Source: Deinandra increscens subsp. villosa (lineage: Eukaryota > Streptophyta > Magnoliopsida > Asterales > Asteraceae). Taken from it: DNA of 64,000 bases. This document shows, piece after piece, positions 43,685 to 55,063 of the stretch. A program made the position numbers and the translations under genes. The stretch lies in the NCBI GenBank assembly GCA_039602395.1, contig JBCNJP010000017.1, positions 95,642,713-95,706,712 on the forward strand, given 5' to 3'. Each line of letters opens with the position of its first letter. Within the stretch, counting starts at the first letter, position 1. The notes beneath the pieces were generated by a model that saw only the letters and a list, made by a program, of their open reading frames with translations, was not told where the DNA came from and did not search any database.

Positions 43685-45997
43685 ATGGCAACAAACCCTC
43701 CTCAAAACAATGTTGGTCATGCTTTTCGTCAAATGTTTGAAAGAGAAAAGCTGAATGGATCTAACTTCAATGACTGGTACCGTCAACTGAGGATTGTCCT
43801 TAGAGTTGAACGAAGGACCGATGTCCTTGAACATCATTGGCCGACCGAGCCAGCTGCTGATGCTTCTGATCAAGAGAAAGCGTTCTACAATGCAGAGTAT
43901 AGCAGATACGATGAGGTTGCTTGCATGATGATCTCGAGTATGACTCCCGATCTTCAGAAGCAATACGAATTTCATACACCTTGTGATATGATCAAAGAGC
44001 TGAAAAAGATGTATGAAAAACAAGCTGGTGTTGAATTGTTCGACCTAGTTGTGGAACTCCATGACTTGAAGCTTGAAACTGGTAAATCGGTCAGTAGTCA
44101 TGTGCTCAAGATGAAGAGCTACTTTGACAAATTGGAATCGCTCAATTATGGGTATAATCGTGCTGTGGCAGTTGGCATGATCCTCAAATCTCTTACGAAG
44201 GATTTTGAGGGTTTTGTGCGCAACTACAACATGCATAGTATGACTAAGACTATACCTGAGCTTCATGCTATGCTTGTCGAGTATGAAAAAACTATTCCTA
44301 AAAGGGCCACTGAAACACCCCAAGTTCTTATGATCAAAGGGGGAAAGATCCAAAAGGCTAAACGACCGCAAAAGGCGAAGGGCAAGAATGATGGTAAGGG
44401 AAAAGGCAAGGCAGTTGCGCTTGTTCCTAAAACCAAGCAAACCCCTCAGGCCGCAAAAGAGCATCCAGCTAAAGACCAGATCTGTCACCATTGTGGTGAA
44501 GTTGGACACTGGAAGAGGAACTGTCCTACCCATCTAGCTGAGTTGATGAAGAAGAGAAAGAATACTAGTGGGACTAGTACTTCAGGTATCTTCACAATTG
44601 AATTATTTTCCTTTTCTAAGAGTGATTCATGGGTGTATGACACCGGCTGTGGAACTCACATCTGTAATTCGTTACAGGGTCTTAGAAAGAGGAGGAAACT
44701 GAAGCCTGGAGATTTGCAGCTGTTCGTTGGAAATGGTTTGTCAGCAGCTGTGGAAGCTATAGGAGAATTTCATTTAATTCTGCCTTCTGGGTTATTAATT
44801 GTATTAGACAATTGTCATTATGCACCTTCTATCACTAGAGGTGTTATTTCAGTTTCTTTGTTGAAAAACAAAGGATTTATTAATGCGTTTAATAATATCG
44901 GTATTTCAGTTTCTAAAAATAATGTTCATTATTTTGATGCTATTCCTTGTGATGGCATTTATGAAATTGATATGCGTGGTTGTGTTTCAAATAATTCAAT
45001 GTTCACTGTTAGCAAACGAGCCAAATCTAGTTTGGACTCTACCTATCTATGGCACTGTCGTCTTGCCCATGTTGGCAAAAACCGCATTGAAAGACTTCAA
45101 CGTGAAGGGATCTTACAATCAAATGATGAATCATTTGATAAATGCGTTTCCTGTATCTCAGGAAAGATGACAAGAAAACCCTTTCCGAATAAGCCGCAAA
45201 GGGCTAAAGAACTACTTAGACTCATTCATACTGATGTTTGTGGCCCATTTAGACATGTGTCAAGAAAAGGTGCTAGCTACTACGTGACTTTCACGGATGA
45301 TTTCAGCCGTTATGGTTATGTTTACTTGCTTAAACATAAACATGAGGTATTTGAAACATTCAAAGAGTTCAAGAACGAAGTTGAAAATCAACTCGGTAAG
45401 ACCATCAAGATCCTTCGATCGGATCGTGGTGAAGAATACTTAAGCCAAGAGTTTAAGGATTATCTTAAAGCGTGTGGAATTGTCCAACAGCTTACTCCTC
45501 CTTATACTCCTCAGCATAATGGAGTGTCTGAGAGGAGGAATCGTACCTTACTAGAGATGGTGAGGTCGATGATGAACCTTACAACTCTCCCAATATCATT
45601 TTGGGATTTTGCTCTAGAAACCGCTGTACGCGTTCTAAATATGGTTCCAACCAAGAAGGTTGAAAAGACACCATATCAATTATGGCATGGAGAAGTCCCT
45701 GTGCTGTCTTACTTAAGAGTCTGGGGATGTGAGGCACTTGTGAAGCGTGATACGCCTGACAAACTACAACCCAGGACTACTAAGTGCATCTTCGTGGGAT
45801 ACCCAAAGGAAACAATGGGTTACTACTTCTATAATCCTTCCGAAAACACTGTTCGTGTTGCTCGATATGCTGAATTCTTTGAAAAGAATTTTATAGCTCA
45901 AGAGAACAGTGGGAGAATTGTAGAACTACTAGAAGATGTGTCACCTTCTGAAACAACTAGCAATCATCAACTTGGGGGGGGGGGATGTTCAAAGTGA
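43685..45997 (+). CDS. Element A gag-protease-integrase polyprotein (770 codons)
   Basis: The start ATG directly follows an acceptor TGTTTTGTAG. Residues 1-210 are Copia gag (LNGSNFNDWYRQLRIVL, UBN2-like). Lysine-rich 215-245. CCHC knuckle 267-280 (CHHCGEVGHWKRNC). Protease catalytic motif WVYDTG with D319. Integrase zinc region H457, H462, C487, C490. Integrase core D517, D580, E616 with 35 residues between the last two, all present. The conserved GYYFYNP...ARYAEFFEKNF tail follows. The frame ends prematurely (CSK*) just past an 11-G run; RT continues in another frame. These domains look intact. In a working copy the product would be one Gag-Pol chain cleaved by its own protease. Confidence 0.88.
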   Translation: MATNPPQNNVGHAFRQMFEREKLNGSNFNDWYRQLRIVLRVERRTDVLEHHWPTEPAADASDQEKAFYNAEYSRYDEVACMMISSMTPDLQKQYEFHTPCDMIKELKKMYEKQAGVELFDLVVELHDLKLETGKSVSSHVLKMKSYFDKLESLNYGYNRAVAVGMILKSLTKDFEGFVRNYNMHSMTKTIPELHAMLVEYEKTIPKRATETPQVLMIKGGKIQKAKRPQKAKGKNDGKGKGKAVALVPKTKQTPQAAKEHPAKDQICHHCGEVGHWKRNCPTHLAELMKKRKNTSGTSTSGIFTIELFSFSKSDSWVYDTGCGTHICNSLQGLRKRRKLKPGDLQLFVGNGLSAAVEAIGEFHLILPSGLLIVLDNCHYAPSITRGVISVSLLKNKGFINAFNNIGISVSKNNVHYFDAIPCDGIYEIDMRGCVSNNSMFTVSKRAKSSLDSTYLWHCRLAHVGKNRIERLQREGILQSNDESFDKCVSCISGKMTRKPFPNKPQRAKELLRLIHTDVCGPFRHVSRKGASYYVTFTDDFSRYGYVYLLKHKHEVFETFKEFKNEVENQLGKTIKILRSDRGEEYLSQEFKDYLKACGIVQQLTPPYTPQHNGVSERRNRTLLEMVRSMMNLTTLPISFWDFALETAVRVLNMVPTKKVEKTPYQLWHGEVPVLSYLRVWGCEALVKRDTPDKLQPRTTKCIFVGYPKETMGYYFYNPSENTVRVARYAEFFEKNFIAQENSGRIVELLEDVSPSETTSNHQLGGGGCSK
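45974..45984. repeat. Poly-G run (11) at the integrase-RT linker
   Basis: Eleven G where the open frame changes; tract length modulo 3 decides whether integrase and RT are in frame. Element B has 16 G at the equivalent place. Confidence 0.9.
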
Positions 45998-47693
45998 TGA
46001 ACCTCAAGTCGATGATGTTGCGATTCCACTTCGTAGATCCGAAAGGGTCGTACGTAATCCGGATAGATGGATTGGTCTAGTCGAATCCGAGGATGACGCA
46101 TCAGGAGATCTCAATGAGCCTCCGAACTTCAAAGCTGCATTATCAGATCCGGAATCTGACAAATGGCTTGAAGCTGCGAATGTGGAAATGAAATCCATGC
46201 AAGATAACCACGTTTGGACCCTGGTTGATCTTCCTCCTAACGCAAGAACCGTTGGGAGTAAATGGCTCTTCAAGAAGAAGACCGACATGGATGGAAATGT
46301 ACACACCTATAAAGCTCGTCTCGTGGCGAAAGGTTATACTCAACGTTTTGGCGTTGACTATGATGAGACCTTTTCACCAGTAGCAGACATAAGAGCTATT
46401 AGGATTCTCTTAGCCATAGCAGCGTACTATGACTTTGAGATATGGCAAATGGATGTTAAGACTGCCTTCTTAAATGGTTACTTGGATGAAGAAGTCTATA
46501 TGGATCAACCTGAAGGGTTCATCGATCCAAAACATCCCAACCAAGTATGCAAGCTTTAAAGGTCCATTTATGGACTAAAGCAAGCATCGAGGAGTTGGAA
46601 TAAACGGTTTGATGAAGAAATCAAAAAGTTTGGTTTCGTTCAGAATCCCGATGAGCCATGTGTATATCGCAAAGCTAGTGGGAGTAATGTTACTTTCCTT
46701 GTCTTATATGTAGATGACATACTGATAATAGGAAAACACATTCCAATGTTGCAAGATGTAAAATCCCATCTTGGAAAGTGTTTTGCCATGAAAGACTTGG
46801 GAGAAGCAGCATTCATTCTTGGAATCACGATCTATAAAGATAGAACTAAGCGGTTGATTGGACTAAGTCAAAGTGCTTATATTGATAAGATCTTGAAGCG
46901 ATTCAAGATGGAGAATTCTAAGCGTGGTAATGTACCTATGCAGGAAGGACTTGGTCTATCGGTCAAACAAGGTGCTTCTACACCTGATGAGGTGAAGCGT
47001 ATGCAAAGAGTCCCTTATGCTTCGGCTGTAGGATCTATAATGTATGCGGTGAGATGCACTAGACCTGATATAGCGTTTGCGCAGAATATCGTTAGCCGTT
47101 ATCAACAGAACCCGGGTGAAAGTCACTGGACTGCTGTTAAGACCATTCTTAAGTACCTATGGGCTACTAGAGATTTGTTTTTGGTATATGGGGGAAATCC
47201 AGATCAAGAGCTCAAAGTGACCGGATACTGTGATGCTGGATTTCAGACTGATAGAGATGACACGAAGTCTCAGTCTGGATACGTCTTCGTTATGAATGGA
47301 GGCGCTGTGGATTGGAAAAGCAAGAAACAAACCACAGTTGCTATGTCTGCAACAGAGTCTGAGTACATTGCTGCTTCGGAAGCTGCAATGGAGGCTGTCT
47401 GGATAAGGAAGTTTATTAGTGGGCTTGACATTGTCCCCACAAGTAACTTGCCGATCGACATGTACTGCGATAAATCGGGTGCATTGATCATCGCCAAAGA
47501 ACCTGGAGTTCAGAAGGGAGCCAGACACTATGCCAGGAGATATCACTATGTTCGTGAGCAGATCGAACTAGGTGAAATCAAATTACTCAAAGTTCACACA
47601 GATATTAACTTAGCTGATCCTTTCACGAAAGCTTTGTCGAGGCCGAAGCTTGAAAGGCATGCCGAGGGCATGGGACTTAAATTAGCTAGTTAA
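45985..47693 (+). pseudogene. Element A reverse transcriptase and RNase H
   Basis: Continues pol after the poly-G run. LRRSERVVRNPDRW linker; RT from about 46125 with KWLFKKKTDMDGNVHTYKAR, WQMDVKTAFLNGYLDEEVYM; an in-frame TAA at 46557 just before SIYGLKQAS; YVDD box in VLYVDDILIIG near 46710; IMYAVRCTRPDIAFA; RNase H with VTGYCDAGFQTD, SATESEYIAASEA, MYCDKSGALIIA; ends ...MGLKLAS* at 47693. One nonsense change plus the poly-G frame break disable it; the rest is well preserved. Confidence 0.9.
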
Positions 47694-48525
47694 ATCATGT
47701 ATGTCTGATGTTCAGTATTTGGATAAGGGATGGTAAACAATTTCTATTTGCATAATGAAATAAAGTACTTGATATGTTTGATTTCATTTAATAGTAAATT
47801 GTGTCCTGTATTTGCATGTTTAATCCTTGAGTACTTGTCAAGTATTCTAAATTGTCCATTGTCGATTAACTATATGGGAATATAGTTAAACTAAGACAAA
47901 ATCTGAGTGATTGGTTAGGATGGTCCCACCAAACTCACATGGTATTCATTGGATGCATACTGGACTGACCCACTAACGAATTGTCACTTTATGGATCGGA
48001 GTCATTAAGTGAAATTCGTAAATGGTTGCTTTACTTATCCTTAGACTTGAGATACAAGCAGGTCATGCATGTATGGATTGCACCTGCTTGATATAGTTCT
48101 AACTATCCTGAATAAGGTAGTACAAAAGGGCTATTTTCAGTAAGTGTATTTAAGTATGTGACATGACACGTGTAGTCAAGAGGATTTGTTCCTTCAGCTT
48201 TGTGCTGAAGAAGATACCACTGGGCCCCTCATTGGACTAATTAAGATGTTTGCATGGCCGTGCCCAAATGAAATCTAGAAATGTCTCGATTTGCAATTTG
48301 GTAATCTTAAGTTAGTTGAGAGAATGAGAAACAGAATCGTTAAAGTATGAAATGACTTGATCCATATTCATATTTAACACGGTATCGGTAACAAAGGGAT
48401 AGTAAATGACTGTACCATTTAAATACACTTTGAGAAACTGTACTTAAATATTTCTGGGAGCATTGGCGTGTTGCTAGACGCTAACCAATGTTATTACCTT
48501 TACTATTGCAAGCTCAAGTGGGAGC
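47694..48525 (+). other. 3' non-coding region and PPT of element A
   Basis: About 830 bp without coding between RNase H and the 3' LTR. Ends with the purine-rich CAAGTGGGAGC, the likely polypurine tract. Confidence 0.75.
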
Positions 48526-49180
48526 TATAGGGATATGATCATGTAATAGTAAGCGTATGTCCGGAAATTATTTAAGCCTACGGGGTCACACGTCTCGACA
48601 CCAAATGTATTAATATTAATTAATGGTTAATTAATATTTATCACGAATTATTTAACGAGGTTTCGTTAAAAACTGACAGTTAATTGTTAACAAATGGTGT
48701 TAGTTGTAATTAGAGAGAGTTGGATTTGGATTACAATTGAGAGAAGGATGTGGATAAGGCCTCTAGGCCGAATTCGGCTAGGGATCTTATGCCTATCCCC
48801 ATCTTGTTCTCCAAGTCTCCAAACACTATAAATAAACCTTCTTGGTTTAAGGTTTAGTAGCTGCTTTTATCTGATAAAAGGAAAACCCTAATTCTCTCTC
48901 TCTTCTCTCTCGAATTCGGCAACAAGAAAACCCAAGGGGGGTTTCGGTTCTTGTGTGGTTCGACCAAGGCCAACTTGAGTGGAGGTGTTCGTGATCAAAG
49001 TGCTAGCACATAGCATTGGTGTGTCGTGTGTGCGATCGTAGAGGGATTTGCTTTAAATCCTCCAAGAGATCAAGTCAATCCGAGCTCATAAGGTAAACAT
49101 GTTCTATCCGGTTAGTTAGATTAATTCATAGGTTTCTTTCCGCTGCGTACTCGTGAGATAATTTGTTATATAACCCAACA
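48526..49180 (+). repeat. 3' LTR of element A
   Basis: 655 bp. It begins TATAGGG where the 5' copy has TGTAGGG, so the terminal dinucleotide TG is mutated to TA. Other differences from the 5' LTR are single bases and one lost C near 48792. Confidence 0.93.
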
Positions 49181-50852
49181 TTTACGATGATGAAGACTTT
49201 ATTCCATCACCCGATATTGGGACTTCGTCAAGCAGCTCCGATGGTTCATACGAGGACACGATGAATTACCTTAACCTATGTATTAACGTCATCCAACAAG
49301 AAGAACTAGAAGAGGTTTTCCGCTCCTAAACGGAGGAGACGTATTTTCCGTGATCGTGAAAATGGTCACCAACGATTGGTGGAACTTTATTTCGCCGAAA
49401 ATCCCCGTTACCATGAGGGAATTTTTAATGAGCGATTTCGTATGTCTAAACGGTTGTTTTGAAGATTGTTGACGACATCACAAACAACGAGCCGTGGTTC
49501 ACACCCCGTTTGGATGCGGCGAAGAGGGAAAGTTTCACACCTTTACAAAAGTGCACGATGGCTATTCGTCAACTCGCATACGGTAACGTTCATGACGAAT
49601 ATGATGAATCTTTAGATTTTTCTGAAAGAACTGCGCGTGAATCCCTACACTATTTTGTGCTGCCATAATTAAGCTTTACAAAGATAAATTTTTGCGTGCA
49701 CCTACTAGCCACGATATTACTCTTTTATATAATGCCCATTTAGAAAAATATGGTATTCCGGGTATGATAGGTAGTATCGATTGTACTCATTGGGAGTGGA
49801 GAAATTATCCTAGAAAGTATAGGGCACAATATCATCGTGGCGATCATAAAAAACCAACAATTTCACTCGAGGCAGTTGCTTCCCAAGATATGTGGTTTTG
49901 GCATGCGTTCTTTGGTGTTGCAGGTTCAAACAATGACATCAACGTGCTTAACCAGTCACCTTTGTTCAAAATGAGATGCATGGGGTTGCACCTAGAATGT
50001 CATTTGTTTGCAACGGTCGAGAGTACAAATGTGGATATTACCTTGCGGATGGCATATATCCCCCTTGGTCGGTCTTTCTGAAGGCATTTCCATATCCTTT
50101 TAAGATTAAAGAGAAGAAGATGAAGAAGATACAAGAGGGGGCTAGAAAAGATGTCGAAAGAGCGTTTGGTCGGATAAAGGAAAAGTGGGCAATAGTTGAT
50201 CGAAAGGGTCGTCCAATAAAAAAAAGCTAATGGAGAACATTATGTACGCTGTCATTATTCTACACAACATGACTCTCAAAGACGATGGCCTTGCTATATC
50301 ACCGGTCCACATTCGAGATCCGCCAGTTAACCGGGTTCTCGACCCGAATGTCATTTTCGAATTGCGAGATAGTGAGACTCATTTTAAACTTAGATTCGAT
50401 ATCACCAAGCACATTCAAAACACAATGGAAGTGTTTTTAACCGAGGAGGAGGAAAATGCTTAGTTTTTTTTAATAAATGTTGTAAGTTTTTAAAAGTTAT
50501 TGTTAAGTTGTAATATTTTATATTTTTAATGAATGTTGTTTAATTTTAATATTGTTTATTAAATTTTAATTATAGTTTAATTTTAATAGTGGTTCAAATT
50601 TAAAAAAAAATCGGATATGTGGCTTCACCAAGCCACACCACAACCATACCATGTGGTGTGGCTTCAAGTGGCTTCAAATGGCTTCAAAAACACCAAATTT
50701 GAGTTGGTGGATCATGATTGGTTGGTGAGAATGGCTTCACCAAGCTATGCTACCACCATACCTCCTCCCCTAAAAGACTTTTATCACAACTTCGTTGCTT
50801 CAGTACTATGGTCCTTATTTATGCCTGCTTATTATTATAATTATTAATGTTA

Positions 50853-50890
<38 letters not shown>

Positions 50891-50893
50891 TTA

Positions 50894-50936
<43 letters not shown>
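50853..50936. repeat. (ATT)n microsatellite
   Basis: Two long ATT runs separated by CTTAT, in the remaining leader of element B upstream of gag. Confidence 0.93.
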
Positions 50937-50937
<1 letters not shown>

Positions 50938-51002
50938 TCCAATTAATCACTATATCATTCTTTGCTAAGTATCTTACTATTCTCTCTCTCATCCACTCTA
51001 AG

Positions 51003-51783
51003 CCTCAACTTTCGGAGTTGAAACCTTAACCGGAACAAATTTTGCTGCTTGGAAGGATTCTATGAACATGTCTCTAGGCATATTAGGTATTGATCATGCA
51101 CTCATAGATGAAGCACCTGAAGCTATCACCAGTTCAAGCACTACTGAACAAAAGAGTGCTTATGAGAAATGGGTGAAGTGCAACAAGATGTGCATTTTGA
51201 TCATGAAGAAATCCATTGACATTGCCATCCGGGGGGCCATATCAGATTCTGACAATGCCAAAACTTAGTTGGAGTCCGTGGAGGAGTACTACAAAGGAAC
51301 CTCAAAAGTGCATGCTGGTAACCTTATTCTCAAACTGCTAACTACTAAGTATGATGGAAAGGGTAGTATTCGTAAGCACCTGATGATAATGAACAACATC
51401 GCCAACAAGCTTAAAGTTTTAAACATGCCGATTGGCGAGACGTTTCTGGTTCACTTCATTACGATCTCTCTTCTCGCATCTTTCAAAACCTTTAAAGTCA
51501 ACTATAATGCTCAGAAAGACAAATGGAAGATGAGCGAGCTGATTGAGATGTGCGTGCAAGAGGAAGAACGTCAGAAGCTTGAAAAACCAGAAGTTGTTTA
51601 CCTCATGACTGCTAACTCCAACAACAAGCAAAAGGGCAAGTTTCCACAAAGGGAGTATCCTAAGGCTTAGAAGAAGGATGAAGGTACAACATCCAACTCT
51701 AATAACTCCAAGAATAAACCTTACTGTATTAACTGTCGCAAGCTTGGACATAAACAAAAGGTCTGCAAAGGTTTCAAGGAGTG
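51003..51783 (+). pseudogene. Element B gag
   Basis: Follows a CT-rich tract and AG acceptor (51001-51002). Reads GVETLTGTNFAAWKDSMNMS, then LGILGIDHALIDEAP (Copia gag N-terminal type), the UBN2-like domain and a knuckle CINCRKLGHKQKVC near 51729-51770. In-frame TAG at 51266 and 51668, each explicable by one C-to-T or similar change. No ATG between the upstream stop and the first conserved residues, which supports a spliced or lost start. Confidence 0.75.
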
Positions 51784-53232
51784 GTTGGCTAAGAAAGGTA
51801 ATCATCTAAATATGAAAACTAAGTCCTTTAGTTTAAATGTTCCAACTAATTCATGGTGGTTTGATTCTGGTTCTATGGTTCATGTAACTAATTCTACTCA
51901 GGGCTTCCATATAATCCAGAAGCTGGAAAGAAACCAAAGAACACTTAAGCTGGGGAATGGAAATGATTTAGCCATTAAAGTCGTGGGAACCTTAGATTTA
52001 ATAATGAAAACTGGTTTATGTATTAAACTTTATGATACCTTATATGTTCCTGAGATTACTCGGAATCTTGTATCAGGACCAAAGTTAGAAATGGACGGGC
52101 TTGATGTTTCTCATGGTTATGGCAAACTTACTATCTATTTTAATTCTCAAGTATTTGGTTTTGGTTATCTGGATGGTGGTCTTTATAGATTAGAATTGGA
52201 TGATGCCTTCTCTAATTCTTTGTTATCATATAACATTAATAAAACAGAAATAAAGAGAAAACCCAAAAGAGACCTAGAAACTTCATCTATGTTATGGCAT
52301 CAACGTTTAGGCCATATCTCACGTGATCGTTTATCCAAACTCGTGAAAGATGAAATTTTACCATCTATTGACTTCAATGATTTTAAAACATGTGTCGAAT
52401 GCATTAAAGGCAAAATTACATCAACTAATAAAAAGGGCGCCACTAGAAGTTCTAGATTATTAGAAATTATTCACACTGATATTAGTGGCCCCTACACTAG
52501 CACTGGAATTACAGGACATAACTCATTTATCGCTTTCATAGATGATTATTCTCGCTATATGTATTTGTATCTCATCAAAGAAAAATCTGAATCACTAACA
52601 ACTTTTAAAGACTATAAAACTAAAGTTGAAAAACAATGCGGTCTTCAAATAAAAGTTGTCAGGTCAGACAGAGGAGGTGAGTATTATGGTAGACATACGG
52701 ATTTGGGTCAGGCCCCTGGTCCATTTTATGAGTTTTGCAAAAGCCAGTGGATCGTGAACCAATATACCATGCCTGGTACTCCTCAATAGAATGGTGTTGC
52801 TGAACGGAGAAACAAAACCCTAATGAACATGGTACGAAGTATGTTAGCCAACTCAGGATTACCTCTATTCCTTTGGACCGAGGCCTTGAAAGCAGCCGTT
52901 CATATACTTATACTCAATAGAGTTCCCTCGAAATCTGTCCCGAAAACTCCTTATGAACTCTGGACAGGAGAGAAACCGAGTCTAAGATATATGAAAATAT
53001 GGGGTTGTCTTGCTGAGAACAAACTCTATAATCCCTTCTTAAAGAAACTTGATATGAAAAACGTAACTTGTAACTTCATCGGATATCCCGAACACAAAAA
53101 GGGTCATCGGTTTTATTGTCCTTCCCATGTCACCCGTATAGTAGAAACAAGAAATGTTGTGTTCCTTGAAGATCATAACATCAGTGGGAGCAGTGAAAAT
53201 TCTTTTGATGATTTGCGAGAAGTACAAGCCGC
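51784..53232 (+). pseudogene. Element B protease and integrase
   Basis: Protease motif WWFDSGSMVHVTNS; gag-pre-integrase H2C2 (LWHQRLGHISRDRLSKL ... CVECIKGKI); integrase core with HTDISGPY, IDDYSRYMYLY, VVRSDRGGEYYG and, after an in-frame TAG at 52787, NGVAERRNKTL supplying the glutamate; then KTPYELWTGEKPSLRYMKIW and HRFYCPSHVTRIVETRNVVF. The frame ends at a 16-G run. A different Copia lineage from A (GHTDLGQAPGPF insert, FDSG protease). Confidence 0.83.
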
Positions 53233-53248
53233 GGGGGGGGGGGGGGGG
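53233..53248. repeat. Poly-G run (16) at the integrase-RT linker
   Basis: Sixteen G at the same protein-level position as the 11-G run in element A. The downstream frame differs from the upstream one. Confidence 0.9.
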
Positions 53249-55063
53249 ACTTTTCGCTTACCATCACTCCGATTACTCCTCTTGTACACACATCTGTTGT
53301 CGACACTGCACCTACACAACCTCCCTCACCAGTAAATGAAGACACTTCAAACGGACAACCACAAAACAGTGCTGAACCCGCTGAACCCGTTGTTCAACCC
53401 AGGAGGTCATTTAGGGTTAGAAAGTCTACTAAGTTTGATGACTATGAAACTTACCTGGCTGAAATTGAATTAGATGGTGGAAAATTTGTTGATCATACCT
53501 CTTATAAAGAAGCCATGAGCAGTGATCAGTCTTCTGAATGGAATAAAGTCATGCTTGACGAGCTTGATTCCAAGAAGAAAAATGACGTTTGGAATTTATT
53601 TGAATTACCCAACGGTGCAAAACCCGTAGGATGTAAATGGGTCTTTAAAACTAAACTAGATCCCCAAGGAAACGTTGAACGCTACAAAGCGAGATTGGTT
53701 GCAAAAGGCTACGCTCAGAAAAAGGGAATTGATTATCAAGAGACTTTTTCCCTTGTCTCTCGAAAGGATTCCTTAAGGGTCGTTGCGGCCCTAGTAGCTC
53801 ATTATGATTTAGAGCTACATCAGATGGAAGTTAAAACTGCTTTTCTGAACGGTGACTTGTATGAAGAAGTGTTCATGACGCAACCTGATGGGTTTAAACC
53901 TGAAGGTCAAGAACATTTAGTATGCAAGTTAAAAAAATCAATATACGGGTTAAAACAAGCATCACGTCAGTGGTATCTAAAGTTTGATGAATTCATGAAG
54001 AAACAAGGTTTCTTGAAAAATCAAGTGGACCAATGCACCTTTCTTAAGATGAGTGGGAGCAACTTTACTATACTTGTCCTATACGTAGATGACATTCTCT
54101 TGGCAAGTAATAGTTTAGATATGTTGCATGAGTCAAAGCGATTACTTTCGCTCAACTTTGACATGAAGGATCTCGGAGAGGCTTCTTACGTTATAGGCAT
54201 CGAAATACACCGAGATAGAGCCAAAGGGATCTTAGGCTTGTCCCAAAAGGCCTACATTGAGCGTGTCCTCGCTCGATATAACATGCAACATAGTAACCCC
54301 TCTAAAGCTCCTATAGTTAAAGGAGATGTTTTCGGCTCGTTCCAATGTTCGAAAACAGATGAGGAAAAGGAGCGAATGAAAATGATACCTTATGCATCTG
54401 TAGTTGGTAGCATCATGTATGCTCAAGTCTGTACTCGTCCAGATTGCTTACATTGCTGGTATGTTAGGCCATTATCAAACTAATCTTGGCCATGAGCACT
54501 GGACAACAGCTAAGAAGGTTCTTAGATATCTGAATGGGACGAGTGACTATAAACTAACCTACAGAAGAAGTGTTAATCTAGAATTAGTCGGATATTCTAA
54601 TTCCGATTTCGCTAAATGCAAAGATGATAAGAAATCCACCTCGGGATACATCTTTATGTTAGCAGGCGGGCCCATTTCATGGAAGAGTCATAAACAACAG
54701 CGAACTTCAACATCCACTATGATGGTAGAGTACATTGCTGTTTACAACGCAACATGTCATGGAATGTTGCTCAGAAACCTGATCACTGGACTCAAAATTG
54801 TTAATTCCATATCTAGACCATTTAAGCTTTATTGTGATAATTCAGCTGCCGTTACTTTCTCGAACAGTAACAGTTCGACTGGCGCTGGACTATATCTCGA
54901 TACAAAGTATTTGTTCATTCGTGAACGAGTTGAGGATAATGTTCTTTGTATTGAGTATATAAGTACTAAGGATATGCTTACAGATCCGATGACTAAGGGT
55001 CTCCCAATTAAAGTACTCGAAGAACTTGTTTCGAGGATGGGCTTTACTAAAGACCTTATCTAG
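53249..55063 (+). pseudogene. Element B reverse transcriptase and RNase H
   Basis: Linker ending VVQPRRSFRVRKSTKFDDYE; RT with CKWVFKTKLDPQGNVERYKA, HQMEVKTAFLNGDLYEEVFM, SIYGLKQASRQWYLKFDEF, YVDD in VLYVDDILLASNS (about 54080-54100), LSQKAYIERVLARYNM. A frame change occurs near 54443 within TRPD...; RNase H continues in the second frame (54404-55063): LVGYSNSDFAKCKDDKKSTS, LYCDNSAAVTFSNS, TKYLFIRERVE, and ends at 55063. 143 bp later the gap begins. Confidence 0.85.

Larger units (their letters stand above)
41442..49180 (+). mobile_element. Copia element A, complete, recently inserted
   Basis: 7,739 bp, TSD TTTAC (41437-41441 and 49181-49185). The LTRs differ by six substitutions and one single-base indel over about 655 bp by eye (about 1%). 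Full Copia domain order: gag, protease, integrase, RT, RNase H. Coding is interrupted by a frame change at an 11-G run (45974-45984) and one in-frame stop in RT (46557). Closest in style to element D. Confidence 0.95.
41430..50463 (+). pseudogene. Harbinger transposase, split by Copia A and frameshifted
   Basis: The ATG at 41430 gives MSLY before Copia A interrupts codon 4 at the TSD TTTAC. Coding resumes at 49186 with DDEDFIPSPDIGTSSSSSDG. Motifs in order: RDRENGHQRLVELYFAENP, VDDITNNEPWFTPRLDA, LQKCTMAIRQLAYG; first catalytic Asp in MIGSIDCTHWEWRNYP (about 49765); second in GVAGSNNDINVLNQSPLF (about 49925); glutamate in ARKDVERAFGRIKEKW (about 50140-50180); then IMYAVIILHNM. Frame changes near 49325, 49460, 49660, 50000 and a stop near 50228 disable it. 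It belongs to the HARBI1/ALP1-like family. Either element was already dead or it decayed after the insertion. Confidence 0.85.
41106..50770 (+). mobile_element. PIF/Harbinger transposon carrying Copia A
   Basis: TIRs GGGGCGGCGGTATGG (left) and, inverted, GGGGAGGAGGTATGG (right, 50756-50770). TSD TAA at 41103-41105 and 50771-50773, the 3-bp TWA type of PIF/Harbinger. Encodes a DDE transposase on +. Without Copia A (41442-49180) and the duplicated TTTAC it is about 1.9 kb, small for an element that also encodes the Myb-like partner; I see only the transposase ORF. Confidence 0.88.

Noticed and set aside
50847..51029. 60-codon ORF of Y and I runs
   Set aside because: ATT microsatellite.
45974..53248. 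Programmed ribosomal frameshifting at the poly-G runs
   Set aside because: The required shift differs between elements A and B and no conserved downstream structure was seen; kept only as a poly-G length observation.
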